A stretch of DNA of 49,291 bases from Limnohabitans planktonicus II-D5. Lineage in GTDB: Bacteria; Pseudomonadota; Gammaproteobacteria; Burkholderiales; Burkholderiaceae_C. The notes beneath the pieces are model-generated. The model was not told the DNA's origin, did no database searches, and saw nothing but the letters and a program-made list of their open reading frames with translations. Made by a program: the position numbers and the translations under genes. Location of the stretch: positions 1 to 49,291 of the forward strand of contig NZ_LFYT02000031.1 in NCBI RefSeq assembly GCF_001270065.2, read 5' to 3'. Position 1 is the stretch's first letter, and every line of letters begins with the position of its first letter. Positions 38,830 to 48,513 of the stretch are shown in pieces.

Positions 38830-41800
38830 ATGCATCGCCTGAAGGCCCTGCGTGCGTCTTGGCTGCGCGCTCTCTTACCTGACTTGTTCCAACCCGCCGC
38901 CCCAGCTTCAGCGGCTATTGAGGTGCCACTGCGTGCCGAGCTGTTCAACACCGAGCAGATGGAGCGTCATGGCAAAAACCTGGCGCAGATACACAGCTTG
39001 AGCACAGCATCTAGGCGTGACCAGTTGCTGGTGCGTCTGGGTGACAACGAGGATGTTCTGCAATCAGCCTGCACCTTGCTTTTGGAGGCTGTACACCAGA
39101 CCCGGCGGATCACACCCGCGGGCGAGTGGTTGCTGGACAACTTCTACCTGATCGAAGAACAAATCCTCACTGCACGCGCCCACTTTTCAAAAAGCTATGG
39201 CCGTGAACTGCCGGTGCTGGCCAATGGGCCGTCCAAGGGCTTGCCGCGTGTGTATGACATTGCGCTGGAAGTGATTGCACATGGGGATGGTCGCATTGAT
39301 CCAGAAAATCTGACGCGCTTTGTCGCGGCCTACCAAAGCATGTCAGAGCTCACCTTGGGCGAACTGTGGGCCATCCCCATCATGCTTCGCTTGGCGCTCA
39401 TCGAAAATTTGCGGCGCATCAGTGCAGGTGTGGCCGAAAGCATGGTCGAGCGCAACCGTGCCGCCGGTTGGGCCGAGCAAATTCTGCATGTGGCCGAACA
39501 CGACCCCAAAAACCTGATTTTGGTCATCTCGGACATGGCGCGCGCCAGCCCGACACTGGTGAACACTTTTGTGGCCGAACTGGCGCGGCTTTTACAGGGG
39601 CACAGCGCTGCCCTGGCGCTGCCGCTGACATGGATTGCGCAGCATCTGTCAGAGCTTGATCAGTCTATCGAGCAGATGGTTCAGTCGGAAACACAAGCCC
39701 AGGCCATCAACCAAGTTTGCATCAGCAACAGCATTGCCAGCTTGCGCATGCTCAGCGCTACCGACTGGCGTGAATTTGTGGAGTCTTTGAGCGGCGTGGA
39801 GCGCAAACTGCGCGAAGACCCACAGGGCGTCTATGGCCGCATGGACTTCAGCACCCGTGATCGCTATCGGCATGTGGTGGAAAAGACGGCCCGTCACAGT
39901 GGTATGAGCGAATTCGACGTGGCCAGCCTGGCGGTGCATTTGGCACAAAGCACCCTCGATATACGCAAAGCACAAGACGACGAGGCGACACCCAACTCGC
40001 CAGCAGCGTCAGAGCATGTGGGCCATTACCTGGTGGGCGAAGGCCTGCCTGTGCTGGAGCGAGCAGCACAGGTTCGATACGGCGTGCTGGCTTCGCTGCA
40101 GCGCTGGGCTCGCACCATGGCAGTGCCGCTTTATCTGGGTGCCATGGCCTTGTTGACGGTGCTGGTCACCACCTTGCTGCTGCAAGCGTGGTGGGGTCTG
40201 GGACTGGAGCCTTGGCTGTGGTGGCTGCTTGTGCCGGTGGCGCTGTTGGCGTCCAGTCAGCTGGCGGTGACGCTGGTGAACTGGGTGTCCACGCAACTGG
40301 TCACACCGCATGTGCTGCCGCGCATGGACTTTTCTGACGGGATCGCGCCTGAGGCCCGTACCTTGGTGGTGGTGCCCACGATGCTGGACAGCTTGGCGGG
40401 CGTGCAAGCCTTGGTGGAGGCTTTGGAGGTGCGTTTTCTGGCCAACCAAGATCCCCATCTGCACTTTGGTTTGCTGACCGATTGGACGGATTCAGCCACC
40501 GAACATGCGCAGGACGATGCCCCCTTGTTGGACCTGGCCATCGAGGGCATCACCGCGCTCAACCGCAAATACCCGGGTGTGACTCAGGACACATTTTTCC
40601 TGTTTCATCGAGCGCGCCAATTGAACGTGCAGGAGAAGGTGTGGATGGGCTACGAGCGTAAACGTGGCAAGCTCGGCGCGCTCAACGCGCTGCTGCGTGG
40701 CCAGTCTGACGCCGGATTTTTGCGCGTGGTGGGCAACGCCGTGCATTTGCAGCAAGTGCGCTACGTGATCACTTTGGACACCGACACCCAATTGCAGCGC
40801 GACACCGCACGCAAGTTCTCCGCCACCATGGCGCATCCGCTGAACCGCCCGCAGCTGGATCCTCGCAGCGCTTGCGTCACGGCAGGGTATGGCATTTTGC
40901 AGCCGCGCATGGCCGTCAGCCTGCAAAGCACCAACCGCTCTCGCTACGCGCGCCTCATGGGCAGTGAGGCCGGCGTGGACCCCTACACCCGTGCAGTCTC
41001 TGATGTCTACCAAGACCTGTTTCAAGAAGGCTCATTCATCGGCAAGGGCATCTACGATGTGGATGCCTTCGAAGCTGCCTTGAATGGTCGATTTCCGGAG
41101 AACCGCATCCTGAGCCACGACTTGCTCGAAGGCTGCTATGTGCGCTCAGGGCTGCTCAGTGATGTGCAGCTCTACGATGACTTTCCGGCACGCTACGACA
41201 GCGATGTGAAACGCCGCTCTCGCTGGATACGCGGTGACTGGCAAATCGCTTCGTGGCTGTGGCCACGCGTGCCCGCGCCTGCAGGCAGCAAACGCCCGAA
41301 GAACCCTTTGAGCTTGCTGTCTCAATGGAAAATCCTGGACAACCTGCGGCGCAGTTTGGTGGCTGCGGCCTTGGTGGGCTTGCTGGTGCTGGGCTGGACA
41401 CAGTTGGACAGCACCGTGCCCTGGACCTTGAGTGTGCTGAGCCTGTTGCTGTTGGCGCCAGCGCTCAACAGCCTCGTGGCGCTGGTGCGCAGGCCGCGAG
41501 ATTTGCCTTGGCACCTGCATGTTCGCAGGGTGCTCCATGGTGTGTTTGAACAATTGGCGCAGGCCGCATTGACCCTTGTGTTGCTCCCACACGAGGCCTG
41601 GTTCAGCCTGGACGCCATCGTGCGTACCCACGTCCGCATGTTGTTCACGCACCGCCGCCTGCTGGAGTGGCAAGCCTCAGACGCCCTCGGGGGCGACGCA
41701 GCCTTGCACAAAGCGCATTGCAAGCCGGGTGGTTTGCGCGACTTGCTGGCCAGTGCCCAACAACTGGCGGCTGCACCGATATTGGCTATGGCTGCTGCGG

Positions 41801-44800
41801 TGGGTGTGGCGCTGTTGAATCCGGCCATGCTGGGGCAAGCCGCACCGGTGCTGCTGCTGTGGCTGACCGCGCCACTGCTGGCCTGGTGGATCAGCCGCCC
41901 ACTGGCCTCACGGCGCGAAGAACTCAGTGTGAGCCAGCGTCATTTTCTGCGCCGCATGGCGCGGCGAACTTGGTCCTTTTTTGAGCAGTTTGTCAACGCA
42001 GAAAACCACTGGTTGCCACCTGACAACTTCCAGGAACACCCGGTGGCCGATGTGGACCACCGCACATCGCCGACCAATATGGGCTTGTCGCTGTTGGCCA
42101 CCCTCACGGCCTATGACCTGGGTTACATCAGCGTTGGCAACTTGCTCGAGCGCAGCAACAACAGCTTGCAAAGCATGCTGCAACTGGAGCGCCATGCAGG
42201 CCATTTTTACAACTGGTATGACACCAAGACACTGGAGCCCCTGCTGCCGCGATATGTGTCCTCGGTCGACAGTGGCAATCTGTCCGGGCACCTGCTGACT
42301 TTGCGCCCGGCCCTGCTGGCCCTGGCAGATCAGCCCATCTTCCACCCGCATGCCTTCGATGGTTTGCTGGACACCATGAGCAACCTGAACCAGGCCATGC
42401 CCAGGCCTGCAGGCCCGCCACTGCGGCACGCATTGGCACATCTGACCCAAAGCCTGGAGGCTGCCCGCGCAGCGCAACCCTTCACGCCAGCAGACGCCCT
42501 GCAATGGCTGGTCGGCACCGAGACTTTGTGCACCGCCATGTTGATGCTGCTGGAGGCCGATGCGGCCGTGGCCGGTGATGCCCACCTGCGCCACTGGTCA
42601 CAAACCCTGCTGGCGCAATGCACAGCAATAAAGGCCGATTGGTTGGGGCTCCAGCCCCAGCCCCATGCTTGGGCAGGGGACCCGCCAGACGCCATCCCCA
42701 CTTTGCGCGCCCTGGCTGCGGCGGGAAATGTGCTGGCGCAGTCACGCATGGCCTTGATCGAGCAATTGGCACAAACGTGCGCCAGCATGGCCAGTGCTGA
42801 TTACAGCTTTTTGTATGACAACACGCGGCATCTGATCGCCGTGGGCTACAACCTGGACGAACGCCGCAGAGACAGCGGCCACTATGACCTTCTGGCCAGC
42901 GAGGCACGCCTGTGCAGCTTTGTGGCGATTGCGCAGGGCAACATTCCACAGGACAACTGGTTTGCCCTTGGGCGATTGTTGACCACGGCGGGCAACAGCA
43001 CGGCGCTGTTGTCCTGGAGTGGCTCGATGTTCGAGTACCTGATGCCCAATCTGGTGATGCCCAGCTATGCCAACACTCTGTTGCACCAAACCTGTGAATC
43101 GGTGGTGCAGGCGCAGATCGCCTACGGCGAGCTGCACGGCGTGCCCTGGGGCATTTCGGAGTCTGGCTACAACACAATGGACGCTGCGCTCAACTACCAA
43201 TACCGCGCCTTTGGCGTGCCGGGTCTGGGGCTCAAGCGTGGCCTGTCAGAGGATTTGGTGATTGCGCCCTATGCCACAGCGCTGGCCCTGATGGTGCAGC
43301 CCGATGCCGCTTGTCGCAATCTGCAACGTTTGGTGCAAGAAGGCATGGAAGGGCGATATGGCATGTTTGAAGCCATGGACTACACACCCGCGCGGGTGCC
43401 GCGCGGCCAAAGCGGCGCTGTGGTGCGCTCGTACATGGCCCACCACCAGGGCATGAGCTTGCTGGCCTTTGCCCATGTGTTGCTGGACCAGCCCATGCAA
43501 AAGCGATTTACCAGTGACCCCTTGTTCCAGGCCACCACGCTGCTGCTGCAAGAGCGCATTCCGAATGCCGCCGTGTTTTACGCGCGGGCGCAGGAGTTGC
43601 CCGATATCCGCCGCAGCACCATGGGTCAAACCAGTCCCCTGCGCGTGCTGCGCAACCCGGATGCAGCCCCCGAGGTTCATCTGCTCTCGAACGGCCGCTA
43701 CCACGTCATGGTCAGCCAGTCGGGGGCCGGTTACAGCCGCTGGAAGGACCTGGCCATCACCCGCTGGCGCGAAGATGGCACGCGTGATAGCTGGGGTGCA
43801 TATTGTTATTTGCGCGACGTTGACAGTGGCCAATTTTGGTCCGCCACACACCAGCCTGCCTTGCAGCACAGCGACAGCTACGAAGCCATCTTTACCGAAG
43901 GCCGGGCTGAATTTCGCCGCCGAGACCATGGTTTTGAAACCCACACCGACATGGTGGTTTCGCCTGAAGACGATATTGAATTGCGCCGCACCCGCATCAC
44001 CAACCATGCACGCACACGCCGTACCATAGAAATCACCAGTTATGCCGAGGTGGTCCTCGCCCCCAGTGCGGGCGACAACTTGCACCAGGCCTTCAGCAAT
44101 TTGTTTGTGCAGACCGAAATCGTGCAGGAGCGGCAAGCCATTTTGTGCCACCGCAGACCCCGCTCCGAAAACGAATCAGTGGCCTGGATGTTTCACCTCA
44201 TGGCCGTGCACGGGGCCGATGCTCAAACCATCTCCTACGAGACGGACCGAAAGGCATTTGTGGGTCGAATGAACGGACTGGACGATCCGCAGGCCCTGCG
44301 TGCCGGTGCACTTCTGGGCGATTCGCAAGGCCCGGTGCTGGACCCGATTGTGGCCATTCGCCAACGCATCACACTGCAACCACAGCAAACCGTGACGGTG
44401 GACATGGTGACGGGTGTGGCCGAGATGCGCGGCCAAGCCTTGTGCCTGATTGACAAATACCGCGACATGCACCTGGCCGATCGTGTGGTTGATTTGGCGA
44501 CCACGCATGCCTGGGTCAACTTGCAGCAGATCAATGCCTCCGAGGCCGATGCGCAACTGTTTGCACGCCTGGCCAGTTCCGTGATTTACCTGAACCCTGC
44601 ACAACGCGCGCAGCAGGAAGTGCTGGTGCACAACAAACGCAGTCAGTCCGGCTTGTGGGGGTATGGCGTTTCGGGCGATTTACCCATCGTCTTGCTGCAA
44701 ATCAGCAGCGTGGACAACATCGAGTTGGTGCGCCAAATGGTGCAGGCCATTGCCTACTGGCGGCTCAAGGGGCTGGAGGTGGATTTGGTCATCTGGAACG

Positions 44801-47547
44801 AAGACCATGCCGGTTACCGTCAGGCGCTGCAAGAACAAATCATGGGGCTCATCGCCGTGGGTCTGGAGGCCAATCGGACCGACCGACCCGGAGGCATCTT
44901 TGTGCGGTCTTCCGAGCACATGCCCGCAGAAGACCGCACCTTGTTTCAGACCGTGGCCCGGGTCATCATCACGGACACGCAGGGCTCGCTCAAGAGTCAG
45001 GCAAGCCGTCACATGGCACGCAAGGCGCGGGCCATGCCTTTGCCCCTCACGCCTGAACAGGGCTCCTTGCCCGCAAGCTCCGTCGCGGTTGACGCCCGGC
45101 GCAGCGACCGTGCTGCATTGCAGTTTTTCAACGGCCTGGGTGGCTTTTCCGAAGACGGGCGCGAATACGTGATCCACACCACCGTTTCCGACGGCGTGGC
45201 GCAGCACTGTACGCCACAACCTTGGGTCAATGTGATCGCCAATGACCAGTTTGGCACCGTCATTTCCGAAAGTGGCAGCGCCTACACCTGGAGCGAAAAC
45301 GCGCACGAATTTCGCTTCACGCCCTGGAGCAACGACGCCGTGAGTGACTCACCGGGAGAGGCCATCTATCTGCGAGATGAAGCCTCTGGCGTGTTCTGGT
45401 CACCCACTGCCTTGCCCTGCGGCGCAGATGGCCTGCATGTCACGCGCCACGGCTTTGGCTACAGCGTTTTCGAACACACGCATGACGGTATAGACACCGA
45501 ACTTACGGTGTTTGTGGATCTGCAGGCGTCGATCAAGTTCTCGCAATTGCGAGTGCGCAACCACTCCGGTCGCAGCCGAAAACTTTCGGCCACCGGCTAT
45601 GTGGAGTGGGTGCTGGGTGATTTGCAGCCCAAATCGGCCATGCATGTGAGCACCGAAATCGACCCACACAGCGGCGCAATTTTGGCGCGCAACCCCTACA
45701 ACACGGTGTTTGGTGATCGCATGGCCTTTTTTGATGCCGACGCTGCCACACGCGCCCACGGTGTCAGTGTCACCGGCGACCGGCGTGAATTTTTGGGGCG
45801 CAACGGCACCTTGCACCACCCGGCGGCCATGCACCGTGTGGCCTTGTCCAACCGGATCGGCTCGGGGCTGGACCCCTGTGCGGCGGTGCAAGTGCCCTTT
45901 GAGCTGTCCAATGGCCAGGAACGCGTGGTCGTTTTCCGTCTCGGTGCTGCAGGGCGGCGCGGTCAAGACGATGTTGGTGCCATGGTGCAACGCCTGCGCG
46001 ATGAGCGTGCCATAGAGGCCTCTCTCGAGTCGGTGCATGCCTATTGGCGGCAAACCCTGGGTGTGGTGCAAGTGCAAACGCCAGACGCAGCGCTCAACCT
46101 GCTGGCCAATGGCTGGTTGCTGTACCAGACTCTGGCTTGTCGCTTGTGGGCGCGTACCGGGTTTTACCAATCGGGTGGGGCGTTTGGTTTTCGTGATCAG
46201 TTGCAAGATGCCATGGCCTTGGTGCATGCCGCGCCACAGCTGCTGCGCGAACATTTGCTGCGCTGTGCGGCGCGTCAGTTCCGCGAGGGTGATGTGCAGC
46301 ACTGGTGGCACCCACCGCAGGGCAGGGGCGTGCGCACGCGCTGCTCGGACGATTACCTCTGGCTGGTCCAAGCCACCTGCCACTATGTGAATGCCACGGG
46401 CGATGCCACTGTGCTGCATGAGACCGCGCCGTTTTTGCAAGGCCGAGAGCTCAATGCTGAAGAAGACTCTTACTACGATCTGCCCGCAGTCACCGACGAA
46501 CGCGCCACCGTGTATGAGCATTGCGTGCGGGCCATCCGCAACGGTCTTGGCAAAGGTGTGCACGGCCTGCCCTTGATGGGTTCGGGCGACTGGAACGATG
46601 GCATGAACCTGGTGGGCATCAAAGGGCAGGGCGAGAGCATCTGGTTGGCCTTCTTCCTGATTGACACGCTCAAACGCTTTGGCCCCCTGGCGCGTGGCAT
46701 GGGCGATCACAGTTTTGCCGACCAGTGCATGGCTGAGGCTGAGCAATTGCGCCTGGCCATCGACCAGCAAGCCTGGGACGGTGCTTGGTACAGACGTGCT
46801 TACTTTGACGATGGCACGCCGCTGGGCTCGACCCAAAATGACGAATGCCAGATTGACTCAGTCACGCAAAGCTGGGCCGTGCTGTCTGGGGCAGGCCAGC
46901 CGACACGCAACCGCAGCGCGCTCGATGCGCTGGACTTGCGCTTGGTTCGGCGCGATCTGGGCCTGATCCAGTTGTTGACACCACCGTTTGATCAATCCGC
47001 GCTCAATCCGGGCTACATCAAGGGGTATCTGCCCGGCGTGCGGGAAAACGGTGGCCAGTACACGCATGCCGCCATCTGGGCCGTGATGGCTTTTGCAGCG
47101 CTGGGTGATCAGCGCCGGGCCTGGGAGTGCTTTGACCTGATCAATCCGCTGCACCATGGCAGCAGCGCACAGCAGGTGGCGCGCTACCAGGTGGAGCCTT
47201 ATGTCATGGCGGCCGATGTGTATGCGGTGGCGCCCCACGAAGGCCGCGGCGGCTGGACCTGGTACACCGGATCGGCGGGCTGGATGTATCGGCTCATTTT
47301 GGAGTCTTTACTGGGGCTTCGCTTGCAAGGTGCATCACTGCATTTCTCACCCTGCCTGCCTGATGCCTGGCCGGGCTTTGCCCTGCAGTACCGCTTTGGT
47401 CAAACCGTGTATGCGATAGAAGTGCAGAAACTGACGGGCTCATCTGCGCTGGTGCTTGTGCTGGACGGTGAGCCCCAAGCTGGGCCCGTCTTGCCGCTTC
47501 AAGACGACGGCGTTGCACACCGTGTCGTGGTGCAAGTGCCTGCTTGA
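38830..47547 (+). CDS. ndvB: Cyclic beta-1,2-glucan synthase (NdvB/ChvB type)
   Basis: 2905 residues from the ATG at 38830 (AAGGAA upstream; a TTG lies one codon earlier). Order of parts: a helical N-terminal region (1-~420), membrane segments (~430-480), a GT84-type glycosyltransferase domain with TLDTDTQLQRD (DxD near 650) and RRSRWIRGDWQ (QxxRW-like, near 795), more membrane segments (~840-1025), a glycoamylase-like domain (~1200-1560, PRGQSGAVVRSYMAHHQGMS), and two GH94 N-terminal repeats (~1600 and ~2100). A GH94 catalytic domain follows, with GSGDWNDGMNLVG near 2587. The membrane enzyme initiates, extends and cyclises beta-1,2-glucan from UDP-glucose; the GH94 part controls length by phosphorolysis. 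The export ABC transporter (NdvA/ChvA) is not in the window. Confidence 0.93.
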   Translation: MHRLKALRASWLRALLPDLFQPAAPASAAIEVPLRAELFNTEQMERHGKNLAQIHSLSTASRRDQLLVRLGDNEDVLQSACTLLLEAVHQTRRITPAGEWLLDNFYLIEEQILTARAHFSKSYGRELPVLANGPSKGLPRVYDIALEVIAHGDGRIDPENLTRFVAAYQSMSELTLGELWAIPIMLRLALIENLRRISAGVAESMVERNRAAGWAEQILHVAEHDPKNLILVISDMARASPTLVNTFVAELARLLQGHSAALALPLTWIAQHLSELDQSIEQMVQSETQAQAINQVCISNSIASLRMLSATDWREFVESLSGVERKLREDPQGVYGRMDFSTRDRYRHVVEKTARHSGMSEFDVASLAVHLAQSTLDIRKAQDDEATPNSPAASEHVGHYLVGEGLPVLERAAQVRYGVLASLQRWARTMAVPLYLGAMALLTVLVTTLLLQAWWGLGLEPWLWWLLVPVALLASSQLAVTLVNWVSTQLVTPHVLPRMDFSDGIAPEARTLVVVPTMLDSLAGVQALVEALEVRFLANQDPHLHFGLLTDWTDSATEHAQDDAPLLDLAIEGITALNRKYPGVTQDTFFLFHRARQLNVQEKVWMGYERKRGKLGALNALLRGQSDAGFLRVVGNAVHLQQVRYVITLDTDTQLQRDTARKFSATMAHPLNRPQLDPRSACVTAGYGILQPRMAVSLQSTNRSRYARLMGSEAGVDPYTRAVSDVYQDLFQEGSFIGKGIYDVDAFEAALNGRFPENRILSHDLLEGCYVRSGLLSDVQLYDDFPARYDSDVKRRSRWIRGDWQIASWLWPRVPAPAGSKRPKNPLSLLSQWKILDNLRRSLVAAALVGLLVLGWTQLDSTVPWTLSVLSLLLLAPALNSLVALVRRPRDLPWHLHVRRVLHGVFEQLAQAALTLVLLPHEAWFSLDAIVRTHVRMLFTHRRLLEWQASDALGGDAALHKAHCKPGGLRDLLASAQQLAAAPILAMAAAVGVALLNPAMLGQAAPVLLLWLTAPLLAWWISRPLASRREELSVSQRHFLRRMARRTWSFFEQFVNAENHWLPPDNFQEHPVADVDHRTSPTNMGLSLLATLTAYDLGYISVGNLLERSNNSLQSMLQLERHAGHFYNWYDTKTLEPLLPRYVSSVDSGNLSGHLLTLRPALLALADQPIFHPHAFDGLLDTMSNLNQAMPRPAGPPLRHALAHLTQSLEAARAAQPFTPADALQWLVGTETLCTAMLMLLEADAAVAGDAHLRHWSQTLLAQCTAIKADWLGLQPQPHAWAGDPPDAIPTLRALAAAGNVLAQSRMALIEQLAQTCASMASADYSFLYDNTRHLIAVGYNLDERRRDSGHYDLLASEARLCSFVAIAQGNIPQDNWFALGRLLTTAGNSTALLSWSGSMFEYLMPNLVMPSYANTLLHQTCESVVQAQIAYGELHGVPWGISESGYNTMDAALNYQYRAFGVPGLGLKRGLSEDLVIAPYATALALMVQPDAACRNLQRLVQEGMEGRYGMFEAMDYTPARVPRGQSGAVVRSYMAHHQGMSLLAFAHVLLDQPMQKRFTSDPLFQATTLLLQERIPNAAVFYARAQELPDIRRSTMGQTSPLRVLRNPDAAPEVHLLSNGRYHVMVSQSGAGYSRWKDLAITRWREDGTRDSWGAYCYLRDVDSGQFWSATHQPALQHSDSYEAIFTEGRAEFRRRDHGFETHTDMVVSPEDDIELRRTRITNHARTRRTIEITSYAEVVLAPSAGDNLHQAFSNLFVQTEIVQERQAILCHRRPRSENESVAWMFHLMAVHGADAQTISYETDRKAFVGRMNGLDDPQALRAGALLGDSQGPVLDPIVAIRQRITLQPQQTVTVDMVTGVAEMRGQALCLIDKYRDMHLADRVVDLATTHAWVNLQQINASEADAQLFARLASSVIYLNPAQRAQQEVLVHNKRSQSGLWGYGVSGDLPIVLLQISSVDNIELVRQMVQAIAYWRLKGLEVDLVIWNEDHAGYRQALQEQIMGLIAVGLEANRTDRPGGIFVRSSEHMPAEDRTLFQTVARVIITDTQGSLKSQASRHMARKARAMPLPLTPEQGSLPASSVAVDARRSDRAALQFFNGLGGFSEDGREYVIHTTVSDGVAQHCTPQPWVNVIANDQFGTVISESGSAYTWSENAHEFRFTPWSNDAVSDSPGEAIYLRDEASGVFWSPTALPCGADGLHVTRHGFGYSVFEHTHDGIDTELTVFVDLQASIKFSQLRVRNHSGRSRKLSATGYVEWVLGDLQPKSAMHVSTEIDPHSGAILARNPYNTVFGDRMAFFDADAATRAHGVSVTGDRREFLGRNGTLHHPAAMHRVALSNRIGSGLDPCAAVQVPFELSNGQERVVVFRLGAAGRRGQDDVGAMVQRLRDERAIEASLESVHAYWRQTLGVVQVQTPDAALNLLANGWLLYQTLACRLWARTGFYQSGGAFGFRDQLQDAMALVHAAPQLLREHLLRCAARQFREGDVQHWWHPPQGRGVRTRCSDDYLWLVQATCHYVNATGDATVLHETAPFLQGRELNAEEDSYYDLPAVTDERATVYEHCVRAIRNGLGKGVHGLPLMGSGDWNDGMNLVGIKGQGESIWLAFFLIDTLKRFGPLARGMGDHSFADQCMAEAEQLRLAIDQQAWDGAWYRRAYFDDGTPLGSTQNDECQIDSVTQSWAVLSGAGQPTRNRSALDALDLRLVRRDLGLIQLLTPPFDQSALNPGYIKGYLPGVRENGGQYTHAAIWAVMAFAALGDQRRAWECFDLINPLHHGSSAQQVARYQVEPYVMAADVYAVAPHEGRGGWTWYTGSAGWMYRLILESLLGLRLQGASLHFSPCLPDAWPGFALQYRFGQTVYAIEVQKLTGSSALVLVLDGEPQAGPVLPLQDDGVAHRVVVQVPA

Positions 47548-47618
47548 CGCTGTGAAGTTTTCAATGCTCAAACAGGTTGTCGGCGGTCAAAGACCCCGGC
47601 ATGGACTTCAAAGATCTT

Positions 47619-48513
47619 GTAGGTCGGCGGTCGAAGACCCCGACATGGGACTGTGCCGAAACCCATAACGTCGGACTCTGCGAGTGCCGACCTACGAATA
47701 CAAAAAAGGCTCAAAGATGTTGTAGGCCGGCGGTCGAAGACCCCGACATGGGACTGTGCCGAACCCATCATGTCGGACTCTGCGAGTACAGACCTACGAA
47801 TACAAAAAAGGCTCAAAGATGTTGTAGGCCGGCGGTCGAAGACCCCGACATGGGACTGTGCCGAACCCATCATGTCGGACTCTGCGAGTACAGACCTACG
47901 AATACAAAAAAGGCTCAAAGATGTTGTAGGTCGGCGGTCGAAGACCCCGACATGGGCCTGCGCAGAAGCCAGCCATGTCGGACTCTGCGAGTACCGACCT
48001 ACGAATACAAAAAAGGCTCAAAGATGTTGTAGGTCGGCGGTCGAAGACCCCGACATGGGCCTGTGCAGAAGCCAGCCATGTCGGACTCTGCGACTACCGA
48101 CCTACGAATACAAAAAAGGCTCAAAGAAGTTGTAGGTCAGCGGTCGAAGACCCCGACATGGGACTGTGCCGAACCCATAACGTCGGACTCTGCGAGTACC
48201 GACCTACGAATACAAAAAAGGCTCAAAGAAGTTGTAGGTCGGCGGTCGAAGACCCCGACAAGGGCCTGTGCCGAACCCATCATCTCGGATTCTGCGAGTA
48301 CCGACCTACGAATACAAAAAAGGCTCAAAGATGTTGTAGGTCGGCGGTCGAAGACCCCGACATGGGACTGTGCCGAACCCATAACGTCGGACTCTGCGAG
48401 TACCGACCTACGAATACAAAAAAGGCTCAAAGATGTTGTAGGTCGGCGGTCGAAGACCCCGACAAGGGCCTGTGCAGAAGCCAGCCATGTCGGACTCTGC
48501 GAGTACCGACCTA
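47619..48513. repeat. Array of nine REP pairs, period 102-103 bp, cut by a group II intron
   Basis: Units start at 47619, 47722, 47824, 47926, 48029, 48132, 48234, 48336 and 48438. All have left arm GGTC/GACC and right arm ACTC/GAGT (loop TGC; the sixth and a few others carry single changes). Units are joined by GAATACAAAAAAGGCTCAAA and GA(T/A)GTT. An eroded extra arm lies at about 47578-47600. The last unit ends at CTA 48511-48513, where the intron begins in place of the final C. A partial flank (GCTGTGAAGTTTTCAATGCT) precedes the array at 47550. Confidence 0.95.

Noticed and set aside
45400..46836. Long open frame of about 480 codons antisense to the glucan synthase gene
   Set aside because: It is a codon-bias shadow of the GH94 region, without a start signal or recognisable domain.
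47653..48135. Open frames across the nine-unit REP array that would encode repeated peptides
   Set aside because: They arise because the units lack stops in some frames; there is no ribosome-binding site, all frames and both strands are similarly open, and the pattern follows the hairpins and not codons.
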